Shown: positions 19,061-28,429 of the stretch, piece by piece
How positions within the stretch are numbered: the first letter of the stretch is position 1
How the letters are laid out: the number at the start of each line of letters is the position of its first letter
DNA from: Methanolobus profundi
Lineage (GTDB): Archaea > Halobacteriota > Methanosarcinia > Methanosarcinales > Methanosarcinaceae
Assembly: GCF_900114835.1 (NCBI RefSeq)
Contig: NZ_FOUJ01000001.1
Coordinates: 434,001-498,000, forward strand
DNA length: 64,000 nt
Direction of reading: 5' to 3'
Made by a program: the position numbers and the translations under genes
The notes under the pieces: generated by a model
Seen by the model: the letters and a program-made list of their open reading frames with translations, nothing else
The model's database searches: none
Told to the model about the DNA's origin: nothing

Positions 19061-19756
19061 TCATAGGTCTGTGGTGTTGTAACCGGTTATCAGGAACACT
19101 TTCTGATTTCCGTTCTGACTTTTGATGGATTGGATGAACTCATGTTTGTTGGCGTTCTTCTTGAGTATTATGCTGTAGACGAGTTCTGTCACTGTTCCTG
19201 AGCGGACTGAATCTATTCCTATGAGTTCTGCTGATCGTGTGTATTTGACGAATGTCCTGTCAAATAGTTCTTCAAAATCAACATCCTTGTCAAGCTGTAT
19301 CTTTAGTATCTGGCTCATGGCAGGTCTTGCAAACCAGTCAAATTCGAACATTATGAAGATAAGTGCACCGATCACACCGGTTGCGATGATCGCCAGCATG
19401 TAGAATTTTGTACCTGTTGCCATACCTATCGCCATAGCGAGGAATATGAAACCGATATCACGGATCTCTTTCACTGCATTCCTGAAACGTATGATGGACA
19501 GTGCACCGACAAGTGAGAATGCGCGTGCGATGTTCGAACCCACAATGAGCATGATGACATCTACGACCAGTCCCATCATGATGAGAGTGTGGACGTAACT
19601 CTGGGTGTAAGATGTTCCTTTGTGCGTGCGTTTGTACAGCCATCCGATGGCTGATAATAATATGAAACCTAAAACAAGACCAACAAAAACGTCGGTGCCT
19701 GTGAAGGTTCCGCTCAAGTCTTCGAAATCTAATAGACTTTCAATATCTACTGCCAT
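19061..19756 (-). CDS. DUF4956 membrane protein
   Basis: A 231-residue protein with about four membrane helices in the first 130 residues (VGLVLGFILLSAIGWLY, a polar loop, VVDVIMLIVG, MLAIIATGVIGALIFIM), the motif GALSIIRFRNAVKEIRDIGFIF, and a cytosolic C-terminal domain. The RFRxxxKExRDIxFIF signature is characteristic of DUF4956. The start abuts the VTC stop with no spacer base, so the two are coupled. In bacteria DUF4956 genes accompany VTC-domain genes; by context it may form a membrane partner or channel for the polymerase. Confidence 0.82.
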   Translation of the reverse strand: MAVDIESLLDFEDLSGTFTGTDVFVGLVLGFILLSAIGWLYKRTHKGTSYTQSYVHTLIMMGLVVDVIMLIVGSNIARAFSLVGALSIIRFRNAVKEIRDIGFIFLAMAIGMATGTKFYMLAIIATGVIGALIFIMFEFDWFARPAMSQILKIQLDKDVDFEELFDRTFVKYTRSAELIGIDSVRSGTVTELVYSIILKKNANKHEFIQSIKSQNGNQKVFLITGYNTTDL

Positions 19757-20503
19757 TTAATAAACCTCGATCTTTCGGGGGGATTCGTTCTCCACATCCA
19801 GTCCAGTACAGTATTTGCTAATTCTGACGAGTCTGTAGTTGTTCTGGCCGATGAGTTCTGTAAGCCAGTAAGGTACCCGATCATTGGCTTTGATCTCCAG
19901 GATCACCCGGTCTGGCGATACTATATATCTTCCAAGATTCTTGGAGGCCAGGTCCAGGTCATTGATCCTGTATCTTATGTTCGAGTCAAAGGTTATCCTC
20001 AGGCCGTTGTCATAATCCGTTCCGGTGTAAGCATGTCTGAAATAACTTGTGATCAGGGTTGGCTGGAGGTTCCTTTCCTCAATCATTCCGAGAACCTCTT
20101 CCATGACGGGTCTGTCTCTCTCGTCACACTCATCAGGAAGGCAACGATCGTTGCAGAGTGTCATAGCATCTCTGTAGGGAATTGCGATCCTGCGTTTCTG
20201 TATTGTTTTGTCATAACGTTGTTTGATCTCGACGAAAACCATGGAATCGTCTGTTATGTTCTCTTGGGTTTCGTATATGCGAACTCTGAGCTTTTTCCGG
20301 AATTTCAGCCCATCGATCTTTTCCCAATAGCATTGAAGATCCGGACTGTCATAGTACAGACTTGATATCACGTAGTCCCCTGAATCCCATGCATACTGGT
20401 CAGGAAGCATATATGCATCAAGCTGCTGTTTAAATTCACGTGCCTGCTCCATTGAAAGCAGATACTTCAATTCGAACCGATTGAACTTTCGGATTGGTTC
20501 CAT
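19757..20503 (-). CDS. VTC-domain polyphosphate polymerase-like protein
   Basis: A 248-residue cytosolic protein of the VTC (CYTH-like tunnel) family. Conserved elements are in order: RFELKYLL, SLYYDSPDL, KLRVRIYE, VFVEIKQRYDKTIQKRR, RHAYTGTDYDNGLRITFD, VILEIKAND, PYWLTELI and SKYCTGLD. These supply the basic and acidic residues that in yeast Vtc4 bind phosphate and metal and make polyphosphate from ATP. I chose the ATG at 20503 because AAGGAGGA precedes it; an upstream start adds 11 residues. No SPX domain is present. Polymerase activity is inferred from the family. Confidence 0.85.
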   Translation of the reverse strand: MEPIRKFNRFELKYLLSMEQAREFKQQLDAYMLPDQYAWDSGDYVISSLYYDSPDLQCYWEKIDGLKFRKKLRVRIYETQENITDDSMVFVEIKQRYDKTIQKRRIAIPYRDAMTLCNDRCLPDECDERDRPVMEEVLGMIEERNLQPTLITSYFRHAYTGTDYDNGLRITFDSNIRYRINDLDLASKNLGRYIVSPDRVILEIKANDRVPYWLTELIGQNNYRLVRISKYCTGLDVENESPRKIEVY

Positions 20504-20990
20504 TCCTTTCCTCCTTATGATCTTGATCGTCTTCAATTATCTCTTGATGGTGTTTTTTCCCTGGAGATCTTTTGGTAGCAGACGATATGAATTTGTGATT
20601 GTCAGGAAGATCACATGTTACATGATGTACGACATGTATGGTGGTACGTTGTTAGTGGTTAGTGATGATGGTGGTTAGTGTCACGCTAACATGCGATCTT
20701 ACAATTCGAGGATTGTCAAATGCAAATATAAAGATACTTACAATAAAATAGACGAAATAAAGCTTTAATTTCAAATTAAAAGAGAATTAAGTTTTGAAAT
20801 GCAGATAAAGCTATAAAAGTTGATATTTAGTTGATCAAATATACTATAAAGCTTTATTTAGGATAATACTCCTGAAGATCAATTATAGGAGTTTACTTGT
20901 AGCCCATAAATAATTGTAATGTATTATGGAAGTATCCTCCACTGAGAGCTCATATCGACAATGATTTATCCGGGAACATGAGTTCTGATT
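20504..20990. promoter_or_regulatory. Upstream region of the VTC operon with repeated ATAAAGCT
   Basis: This 487-base region has no gene. ATAAAGCT occurs at 20757, 20805 and 20846, two copies within near-palindromic ATAAAGCTTTAT-type contexts. A GGTTAGTG repeat lies near 20655-20680. It separates the VTC operon from a divergent zinc-ribbon gene and may hold both promoters. Confidence 0.4.
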
Positions 20991-21218
20991 ATGGGTGAGA
21001 ATGTGGAAGAAAAACCTGTAAACTCTTTTAGAGTATGCCTGAATTGTGGATACCAGCGTGGTTTCCATGTTCATTTTAAGGATGTATCCGAAGGAAAGGC
21101 CAGACTTGGGCTCATCTGTCCAAACTGTGGACAGAGCTATGATATCGGATGGCTGACCGCTGATGTTCCTGAGCTGAAGCCTGAAAAAGAAGAGGTGTAT
21201 GGGGAACTGGACCATTAG
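20991..21218 (+). CDS. Small zinc-ribbon protein, 75 aa
   Basis: Contains CLNCGYQRGFHVHF and CPNCGQSYDIGW, two CxxC knuckles about 30 residues apart that form a single zinc ribbon. No other domain is present. Its last four bases overlap the 3' end of the convergent membrane-protein gene. Function is unknown; nucleic-acid or protein binding is possible. Confidence 0.75.
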   Translation: MGENVEEKPVNSFRVCLNCGYQRGFHVHFKDVSEGKARLGLICPNCGQSYDIGWLTADVPELKPEKEEVYGELDH

Positions 21219-22195
21219 GTCTTTTTCAGCTTCTCCATCTTTTCCTTGATCTTTGCTGCACTATCACTGTGTTTCTTGTGGATACGCTCAAAATCGTCCT
21301 TGCTGAGCTTCTTCTTTTTCCTGTCACTCTCTATCTGTGCAATGACTGCAAGTTCTGCTTCATAGAGTTCTTCAAGTTCACCCAGTTTTCCTGAGCTGTC
21401 TTTCTTATAATATAGTACTGCACCTATCACAACGATAAGTAATACAATACCTATGATCAGGCTATAGTTATATCCGGTTCCTGTGTTTGTGTACGAATTC
21501 GGGCTTTGGAGCGTGACACTGAACTCATCGAATGCAGGTGATGACCAGATGTAGGATGTCTTCCCATCATCATTGCTGGCCTGGTCGGCAACCAGCTGGA
21601 TACCATTTGCAGAGGTGATGGATGGGATCTCACTATTCTCATGGTTGACAACTATAATGAGCCTGGATATTGGATAGTCGAGTATTCCCTCAGACCTGAT
21701 GACCTTATTGAAAGTTGCTACATCTTCATGACTGTGTACCACGTATCTTATACCATAGAGAAGTGGCATTACGTTGGATGTGGAACTTTCATCTGCTGAG
21801 AAATAGATGAAGTTACCTTCTCTGGAATAGTTCACAGAAGTTTCAGAGGCACTGCCGGTCATATCTGTTACCAGGAACTGCATGATCTCAGCATTCTCCG
21901 GTATCCATAATACCAGATCATCACTGTCATTCACTGAACCTGTGGAGTACACTACTGACTCACTTACTATAATGTAATTATCATCTTCAAAATACATCTC
22001 TATCAGATGACTGAATTCTGAAACAGGCATTTGTCCAATGGAACTGTTCTCTGTCGTAGTAGTTGAATTCTCAGGAAAAGCCATGGCAGGTGCAATGAAA
22101 ATGAGGGAACATATGCATAGTATAAGGAATGCAGAGGTGCATCTTTCCATACTCTTCATTGATAAGGCAACATTGATGGATGTTTTTCTGTTCAT
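21215..22195 (-). CDS. Exported membrane-anchored protein with cytoplasmic coiled coil
   Basis: A 326-residue protein. A signal peptide (ILCICSLIFIAPAMA, ending about residue 39) leads to an extracellular beta-rich domain with several N-glycosylation sequons. A transmembrane helix (SLIIGIVLLIVVIGAVLYY, near 248-266) is followed by a charged tail predicted to be coiled coil. No family is named with confidence. The start may lie at an internal Met (22159), which would give a more usual signal peptide length. Confidence 0.65.
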   Translation of the reverse strand: MNRKTSINVALSMKSMERCTSAFLILCICSLIFIAPAMAFPENSTTTTENSSIGQMPVSEFSHLIEMYFEDDNYIIVSESVVYSTGSVNDSDDLVLWIPENAEIMQFLVTDMTGSASETSVNYSREGNFIYFSADESSTSNVMPLLYGIRYVVHSHEDVATFNKVIRSEGILDYPISRLIIVVNHENSEIPSITSANGIQLVADQASNDDGKTSYIWSSPAFDEFSVTLQSPNSYTNTGTGYNYSLIIGIVLLIVVIGAVLYYKKDSSGKLGELEELYEAELAVIAQIESDRKKKKLSKDDFERIHKKHSDSAAKIKEKMEKLKKT

Positions 22196-22384
22196 GATAT
22201 CACAAGAATAAGTGGGTATGAACTAATAATATACATTATATATCTCTATTATCATGTTGACCTCCTTAGACATGTGCACCCGGATAATCTATTATATAAA
22301 AGTTATGTGTATCTGGATCTGTTCTTAATATTATAATATTTCACTCGATACTATCCTGAATAATCCTTCATAAATAATAATTCA

Positions 22385-22426
22385 CATTAAAAAACATTAT
22401 ATATAGGGACTTAAATCTAAGGTGTC
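22385..22426 (+). promoter_or_regulatory. mrp operon promoter and ribosome-binding site
   Basis: ACATTATATATAGGG near 22392 is a good TATA-box candidate about 30 bases before the ATG, and AAGGTG directly precedes the start. This implies a short leader. Confidence 0.5.
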
Positions 22427-24796
22427 ATGGATTCGTTTACAGCAATTACTCTAGCGGTTTTTTTGCCATTTATTTTGGCCGGTATATTGCCTACCGTCGC
22501 AAAACTTCTAAAGGATAAAATAGGTTGGTACGCTTCCGCAGTTGCATTCCTGAGTTTATTGTTGGTTGCTCAGGCTGCACCGGAGATCATACATGGGGAG
22601 ACAATTCAGAGATCGATCGAATGGCTTCCTTCAGTGGGGATAGATTTCTCATTCTACATTGACGGCCTGAGCGTAATGTTCGGTTTCATTGTATCCGGCA
22701 TCGGTGTTATCATCATGTCATACTCCAACGGATACATGTCAAAGAAAGAGGACCTTCCACGATACTACCAGCAACTCCTCTTCTTCATGGGTTCAATGCT
22801 TGGTATGGTGTTCTCTGCCAACACAATTCAGTTATTCATTTTCTGGGAACTTACAAGTATCACTTCATTCATGCTTATCGGATACTGGCGTAACAGACCA
22901 ATGTCAGTGTACGGTGCAACAAAATCATTGCTTATTACTGCAACAGGCGGATTGTTCATGCTTGCAGGATTCCTTGTATTGCATGCGATCACAGGTACCT
23001 TTGACATTCCCACTATAATGCATAGCGAATCCATAAAGGAAATGTTACATGGTCATGATCTCTTCCTGGCTGCACTCATTCTTATATTCATAGGTGCTGC
23101 TTCTAAGTCAGCACAGGGTCCCTTCTACATTTGGCTTCCAAATGCTATGGAAGCACCTACACCGGTCAGTGCGTTCCTGCACTCAGCAACAATGGTCAAG
23201 GCTGGTATCTATCTTGTTGCAAGGATACACCCGATTTTCTCAGGCACTGAAGCCTGGTTCATCCTCGTAAGTGGTGTTGGTATATTTACAATGCTTCTTG
23301 CAGGTTTCCTTGCGTTCAGGCAGACCGACATAAAGGGAATACTGGCATATTCCACAATAAGCCAGCTCGCTTACCTTATGACAATGTACGGTTACACCAC
23401 ACACCACGAACCTGGAATTGGTGTTGCTGCTGCAACTTTCCATCTTCTTAACCACGCAACGTTCAAAGCATGTCTCTTCCTTGTAGCCGGTATAGTGGCA
23501 CACGAGACTGCGACACGTGATATCACAAAAATGGGTGGTTTGCGAAAGGAGATGCCGATCACCTTCATTGTGGCTACCATCGGAGCTCTCTCCATGGCTG
23601 GAATCCCACCTCTTAACGGTTTCTTAAGTAAGGAGATGTTCTACGAGGCATCCGTTGAAATGGGTCACCTTGTTGGGGGACCATGGAGCATACTCATTCC
23701 GGCACTTGCAGTGCTTGGTGGTGTCTTCACATTCGCTTATTCAATTAAACTGATAGACGGCATATTCCTTGGTAAGAGACCAACAAAAGGATTGCCAGAT
23801 CACATACATGATCCTTCAATGATCATGCTCGCACCTGCCATCTTCCTTGCAGGTCTTATCATACTCTTCGGACTTGTACCTTCAATTCCGGTACACTATT
23901 TCGTCGGACCTACAGTTTCAGGTATCCTTCTGGAGGAAGTACATCTGCACGTTAAGCTCTGGCATGGAATTACTCCGTCATTGATAATGACGATCGTTAC
24001 CTTTGCACTGGGTCTTCTTACATACACGCAGTATGGAAAGATAGCAGACTGGCAGGACAGGTTCAATGCAAAGTTCCCATGGATCAGTGTCAACTACTAT
24101 TATGATGCAGCTGTGGAGAATGCCAAGAAGGTAACATCCAAGTTCTCTAACAGAATGCAACCAGGTCCGGTAAAGACCTATGTAGTAGCACTTTTACTGC
24201 TCTTCATTGCAATGTTCGCGATACCTGCAGCAATGCTTGCAACAACTCTGGTACCACAGAACCTGAACTTTGATGTACCATTGTACGAAAGCATCATCTT
24301 CCTGTTCATGATCGCATCAGCACTTGGAGCTGCATTACTTCCAAGATACATACCTGCGATAATATCGCTTTCAGGGCTGGGTTACCTTGTAGCTCTCCTA
24401 TTCATATATCTGCAGGCACCTGATCTTGCACTGACACAGGTGCTGGTCGAGACCCTTTCAACTATAATCTTCCTGCTGGCTATAGTGAAGATCCCACAGA
24501 AGTTCAGGGAGCACATCCCGAAGACCACTCTTGTAAGGGACCTTCTTATCTCCGTTACAATAGCTTCGATCGTGTTCATCTTACTGATAAACGCAACACA
24601 GGGAATAGTCCCACCATTCGAGTCCCTTTCACATTACTTCGTTGAGAAGAGCCTTTCACTTGCAGGAGGTCACAACATTGTGAATGTGATCATTGTGGAC
24701 TTCAGAGGATACGATACACTTGGTGAGATCTCGGTTCTCTGTCTCGCAGCATTTGGTGTCTATAACCTTATTCACAGCAGAGGTGATGATCAGTGA
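22427..24796 (+). CDS. mrpA: Mrp Na+/H+ antiporter subunit A
   Basis: Large polytopic subunit (789 aa) homologous to complex I NuoL. The proton-pathway region has the conserved ITSFMLIGYW, AAQGPFYIWLPNAMEAPTPVSAFLHSATMVKAG and HLLNHATFKACLFL motifs, with an MrpB-like extension at the C-terminus (LPRYIPAIISLSGLGYLVALLF, LALTQVLVETLSTIIFLLAI). About 20 membrane helices are expected. It heads a seven-gene operon in which each gene overlaps the next by 4 bp. Mrp antiporters exchange Na+ for H+ and are thought to fit the Na+ and H+ gradients to energy conservation in methyl- and acetate-using Methanosarcinaceae. Confidence 0.95.
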   Translation: MDSFTAITLAVFLPFILAGILPTVAKLLKDKIGWYASAVAFLSLLLVAQAAPEIIHGETIQRSIEWLPSVGIDFSFYIDGLSVMFGFIVSGIGVIIMSYSNGYMSKKEDLPRYYQQLLFFMGSMLGMVFSANTIQLFIFWELTSITSFMLIGYWRNRPMSVYGATKSLLITATGGLFMLAGFLVLHAITGTFDIPTIMHSESIKEMLHGHDLFLAALILIFIGAASKSAQGPFYIWLPNAMEAPTPVSAFLHSATMVKAGIYLVARIHPIFSGTEAWFILVSGVGIFTMLLAGFLAFRQTDIKGILAYSTISQLAYLMTMYGYTTHHEPGIGVAAATFHLLNHATFKACLFLVAGIVAHETATRDITKMGGLRKEMPITFIVATIGALSMAGIPPLNGFLSKEMFYEASVEMGHLVGGPWSILIPALAVLGGVFTFAYSIKLIDGIFLGKRPTKGLPDHIHDPSMIMLAPAIFLAGLIILFGLVPSIPVHYFVGPTVSGILLEEVHLHVKLWHGITPSLIMTIVTFALGLLTYTQYGKIADWQDRFNAKFPWISVNYYYDAAVENAKKVTSKFSNRMQPGPVKTYVVALLLLFIAMFAIPAAMLATTLVPQNLNFDVPLYESIIFLFMIASALGAALLPRYIPAIISLSGLGYLVALLFIYLQAPDLALTQVLVETLSTIIFLLAIVKIPQKFREHIPKTTLVRDLLISVTIASIVFILLINATQGIVPPFESLSHYFVEKSLSLAGGHNIVNVIIVDFRGYDTLGEISVLCLAAFGVYNLIHSRGDDQ

Positions 24797-25209
24797 CCAC
24801 TTTGATAACAAAAACAATAACAAAGATATGTTTGCCTTTGATCATCCTCTTTTCAATATCCCTCTTACTTGCGGGTCATAACAACCCGGGAGGAGGATTC
24901 ATTGGTGGTGTCATGTTCGCTTCGGTCATAGCACTGACATACGTGGCATATGGCCTGGACTATATCAAATCGTTCTTTGATCCGGATTGGAGCAACTGGT
25001 TCGGATTCGGCTTGCTGCTGGCATCCCTTACGGCCTTTGCAGCACTTGCCTTTTCACATAACTTCTTCAGGAGTGCAGTTGAATTTGTCCATCTGCCATT
25101 CTTCGGGGAAATAGAACTTGTATCTGCAGGACTGTTCGATATCGGTGTCTATTTCGTCGTAATTGGCGGGCTGCTTTCCATTTTCAAAAACGTAGGTGAT
25201 GACAAATGA
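24793..25209 (+). CDS. mrpB: Mrp Na+/H+ antiporter subunit B
   Basis: A 138-residue membrane protein with four helices and the MrpB signature LAGHNNPGGGFIGGVMFASVIALTYVA. The start is GTG in a GTGA overlap with mrpA. Confidence 0.93.
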   Translation: MTTLITKTITKICLPLIILFSISLLLAGHNNPGGGFIGGVMFASVIALTYVAYGLDYIKSFFDPDWSNWFGFGLLLASLTAFAALAFSHNFFRSAVEFVHLPFFGEIELVSAGLFDIGVYFVVIGGLLSIFKNVGDDK

Positions 25210-25634
25210 ACAATACACTGCTTTCCCTTACAATAGCAATACTGTTCGGTATCGGTACATTCCTTATCCTTCGCCGTGATATTGTCAGGGTGATCATAGG
25301 ACTGGGTGTATTGTCGCATGCGGTCAATCTTCTGATCGTTTCAACAGGAGTGTTCGATGGAACAACAGTACCTATCATCACAGATGATGGTGGACACGGT
25401 GCTGCTGAAGCGACCGGTACTGTCTTTACAGATACACTTTCACAGGGTATCCTTGCACCTGTGCTCGAAGCTGGTCATCATGTACAGTACGTTGACCCTC
25501 TGGTCCAGGCACTGGTACTTACAGCAATTGTTATCAGTCTGGCAACAACTGCATTCATACTGATCCTTGCGTACCGCATCTATGAGGAATACGGGACAAC
25601 TGACATCAGGGAACTCAGGAGGCTCTGGGGATGA
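25206..25634 (+). CDS. mrpC: Mrp Na+/H+ antiporter subunit C
   Basis: A NuoK-like subunit (142 aa) with three helices and conserved GLGVLSHAVNLLIVSTG and DPLVQALVLTAIVISLATTAF segments. Between helices 2 and 3 is a longer polar loop (about residues 58-95, DDGGHGAAEATG). ATGA overlaps with both neighbours. Confidence 0.92.
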   Translation: MNNTLLSLTIAILFGIGTFLILRRDIVRVIIGLGVLSHAVNLLIVSTGVFDGTTVPIITDDGGHGAAEATGTVFTDTLSQGILAPVLEAGHHVQYVDPLVQALVLTAIVISLATTAFILILAYRIYEEYGTTDIRELRRLWG

Positions 25635-27172
25635 TCGCACTGGAAGACCACCTGCCTATCATACTGATAGCAACGCCAATTCTTATGGCATCTCTCATGG
25701 TGCTTTTAAGAAAGCATCCCGGTGTGCAGAAAGCATTGAGCGTTTCTGTATCATTCATACTTGCAATACTGAGCGTACTTCTTCTCCTTCAGGTCTGGTC
25801 AGGAGGTATACAGGCATATGAAGTAGGCGAATGGGGTAAATACGGTATCATACTGGTTGCCGACCTGCTCAGTTCAGGAATGGTCGTGCTTACATCTTTC
25901 GTGTCATTCCTGGCACTTATCTACTCACTTGATTACATAGAAGAGAAGTCACTGAGCGCATCATATTATCCGCTCTTCAGTCTGCTTGTGGCAGGACTTA
26001 ACGGTTCCTTCCTTACAGGGGACATATTCAATCTCTTTGTATTCTTTGAGATACTCCTGCTCTCATCATGCGGACTTGTAATAGCAAATGAGAAGGGAGG
26101 AGTTACAAAAAGCTCGGATAAGATGGAAGCGACATTCAAGTATCTTATACTCAATATGGTAAGTTCCATTGTGATGCTTATTGCAGTAGCTTCCCTTTAC
26201 GCAACAACAGGTACACTGAACATGGCAGATATCTCTGTGAAGCTCAGTGCAATGAGTGCAGCAGGAACACTTCCATGGCATGTGTTCGCCATTGCTCTTA
26301 TGTTTGTGGTGGTATTCGGCAACAAGGCCGCGATATTCCCACTTCATTACTGGCTTCCTGACGTGCATCCTACCGCACCATCCCCGATAAGCGCAATGCT
26401 TAGTGGTGTACTGATAAAGGTCGGAGCCTACGGAATGCTCAGGGTATTTTTCCTGATATTCATCGATACGCTTTACATTTTCAAACCGGTGATCATCTAT
26501 CTTGCACTTGCAACCATAGTTGTGGGAGCAATATCAGCTGTAGCACAGACCGATGTAAAACGCCTGCTTGCTTATTCCAGTGTAAGTCAGATAGGATATG
26601 TTTTCCTTGGAATTGGTTTTGGAAGTGTATACGGACTCACAGCAGCACTGGTCTATCTTGTGAACCACGCGATCGCAAAGTCAATGCTTTTCCTTACCTC
26701 AGGTGGCATTATACACCATGCAGGTACCAGAGATATGAGAAAGATGGGTGGCATGGTCGACAGTGCACCGTTCATGTCCATGATGTTCCTTGTAGGTGCA
26801 ATGTCCATTGCAGGATTACCTCCAATGGGTGGTTTCATCGCCAAGTTCCAGCTCTTTGATGCCGGTATTGGTGAGCAGTATTACTTTGCCATAGCCATTG
26901 CACTTATCTTTGCAGTATTCACTCTGTTCTACATGTTCAGGGCAATGCTGCTGATGTTCTGGGGTGAGAAAAGGGATGTTGCAGAACACGGGGAATATTC
27001 CACACATGGGACATCCCCATTGATGGCAGTTCCAATAGTTATTCTTGCACTAATGATCGTTGTATTCGGACTTTATGCAGAACCGCTTATCGCTCTTGCG
27101 AATGCAACGGCAAATCAGATACTTGACCCACAGCCATATATCGATGCTGTAATGACGAGGGTGGTAAGATGA
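25631..27172 (+). CDS. mrpD: Mrp Na+/H+ antiporter subunit D
   Basis: NuoM/N-like proton-translocating subunit, 513 aa, with about 14 helices. Conserved motifs include NLFVFFEILLLSSCGLV, HYWLPDVHPTAPSPISAMLSGVLIKVGAYGMLR and YLVNHAIAKSMLFL. It starts in an ATGA overlap with mrpC and ends in one with mrpE. Confidence 0.95.
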   Translation: MIALEDHLPIILIATPILMASLMVLLRKHPGVQKALSVSVSFILAILSVLLLLQVWSGGIQAYEVGEWGKYGIILVADLLSSGMVVLTSFVSFLALIYSLDYIEEKSLSASYYPLFSLLVAGLNGSFLTGDIFNLFVFFEILLLSSCGLVIANEKGGVTKSSDKMEATFKYLILNMVSSIVMLIAVASLYATTGTLNMADISVKLSAMSAAGTLPWHVFAIALMFVVVFGNKAAIFPLHYWLPDVHPTAPSPISAMLSGVLIKVGAYGMLRVFFLIFIDTLYIFKPVIIYLALATIVVGAISAVAQTDVKRLLAYSSVSQIGYVFLGIGFGSVYGLTAALVYLVNHAIAKSMLFLTSGGIIHHAGTRDMRKMGGMVDSAPFMSMMFLVGAMSIAGLPPMGGFIAKFQLFDAGIGEQYYFAIAIALIFAVFTLFYMFRAMLLMFWGEKRDVAEHGEYSTHGTSPLMAVPIVILALMIVVFGLYAEPLIALANATANQILDPQPYIDAVMTRVVR

Positions 27173-27663
27173 AAAGATACATAGCCTATTCAGCTATACT
27201 CGGTCTTGTATGGTGTTTTGTTCATGGTACTGTAAATGTTAATAACTTCATACTGGGAGTTCTCATCGCACCGTTCATTATCAGGCCTTTCAAAACCCTG
27301 TTCCCATTTGACCAGGATTTCTCCTTTGCCAATGCGATAAAGAAGATCCCGGCACAGATCAAGTTCCTGTATGTGCTTATAGTGGAGATCATAAAAGCGA
27401 ACATAATGGTGGCAAAGATCGTGCTGCAGCCGAAGATCGATATAAAGCCAGGTATCATCGCAGTACCAATTGATTCAAAGACCGATCTTGGTATCACTGC
27501 TATTGCAAACACAATTACACTTACACCCGGTACACTGACCATTGATGTGTCTGATGACAGGTCCATACTGTATGTGCATGCCATAGATGCAACAGATCCG
27601 GAAGGTGTAGCCCAGTCCATAAAGGATGACCTGGAAAAATACACAATGGAGGCATTCGAATGA
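27169..27663 (+). CDS. mrpE: Mrp Na+/H+ antiporter subunit E
   Basis: A 164-residue subunit with two to three N-terminal helices and the MrpE C-terminal cytosolic domain (ITAIANTITLTPGTLTIDVS, YVHAID). ATGA overlaps on both sides keep it in the coupled operon. Confidence 0.92.
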   Translation: MKRYIAYSAILGLVWCFVHGTVNVNNFILGVLIAPFIIRPFKTLFPFDQDFSFANAIKKIPAQIKFLYVLIVEIIKANIMVAKIVLQPKIDIKPGIIAVPIDSKTDLGITAIANTITLTPGTLTIDVSDDRSILYVHAIDATDPEGVAQSIKDDLEKYTMEAFE

Positions 27664-27920
27664 ACTTGCTTGAATATTCACTTATCTTTATGGTGATATC
27701 CTTCATCCCCTGTCTTTACAGGGTCATTAAAGGACCTACCATTCCTGACAGAGTGGTAGCCCTGGATGCAATGACAACGGTCATTGTTGTCATGCTTGGT
27801 ATCTACTCATTTGTAAAAGAGTCCGTTTTCTTCATGGATGTAGCACTTGTTCTTGCTGTTATATCCTTTGTAGGGACCGTAACTATAGCAAAGTATCTTG
27901 ATGAAGGGGTGGTATTTTGA
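27660..27920 (+). CDS. mrpF: Mrp Na+/H+ antiporter subunit F
   Basis: Small three-helix subunit (86 aa) with the family motif RVIKGPTIPDRVVALDAMTT. It overlaps mrpE (ATGA) and mrpG (TTGA). Confidence 0.92.
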   Translation: MNLLEYSLIFMVISFIPCLYRVIKGPTIPDRVVALDAMTTVIVVMLGIYSFVKESVFFMDVALVLAVISFVGTVTIAKYLDEGVVF

Positions 27921-28288
27921 GCACTATGTCAATGGTCCTTGAACTGCTGAGCAATGCTGTCCTGATCATAGGACTTTTCTTCGTATTCCTTGCAATGCTC
28001 GGACTTGCACGTCTGCCTGATGTATATAACAGGCTTCACACAACAACGAAGATCGGAACCCTGGGTGCATTTAGTGTCATGCTCAGTATCCTGCTCAAGG
28101 TCGGCTTTTCCCCCATGGGTGTAAAAGCAATTACAGTGGCACTTTTCATCCTGATCACGTCACCAGTGGCAGCTCACATGATAAGTCGTGCAGCTCACAG
28201 GCATGGTGTAGGTCTCTGTAAGGAATCTGTGATCGATGAATATGGCAAAGCCTGTGAATCGGCATGTTCCATAAATGAGAGAGAATGA
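27917..28288 (+). CDS. mrpG: Mrp Na+/H+ antiporter subunit G
   Basis: Last subunit, 123 aa, three helices, with the MrpG motif GLARLPDVYNRLHTTTKIGTLG. The start is TTG in a TTGA overlap with mrpF. Its C-terminus has a Cys/His-containing tail (HRHGVGLCKES, ACESACS) not usual in the family core; its significance is unknown. Confidence 0.92.
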   Translation: MSTMSMVLELLSNAVLIIGLFFVFLAMLGLARLPDVYNRLHTTTKIGTLGAFSVMLSILLKVGFSPMGVKAITVALFILITSPVAAHMISRAAHRHGVGLCKESVIDEYGKACESACSINERE

Positions 28289-28317
28289 TCTGTTTGTCAG
28301 ATATAATTGATATGTTA

Positions 28318-28348
28318 TGTTCTGGTTGATCCCAGAACACTTTTTTTA
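28318..28348 (+). terminator. Terminator of the mrp operon
   Basis: TGTTCTGG (28318-28325) pairs with CCAGAACA (28332-28339) across a 6-base loop, followed directly by CTTTTTTTAT. It lies 30 bases after the mrpG stop. Confidence 0.8.
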
Positions 28349-28429
28349 TAAGCCTTAAAGAACCAAGATAATTATACAGGATGAGTTTAGCCGTTTGTTC
28401 AAAATCTTTAGTATAACTATTTTTCCCAC

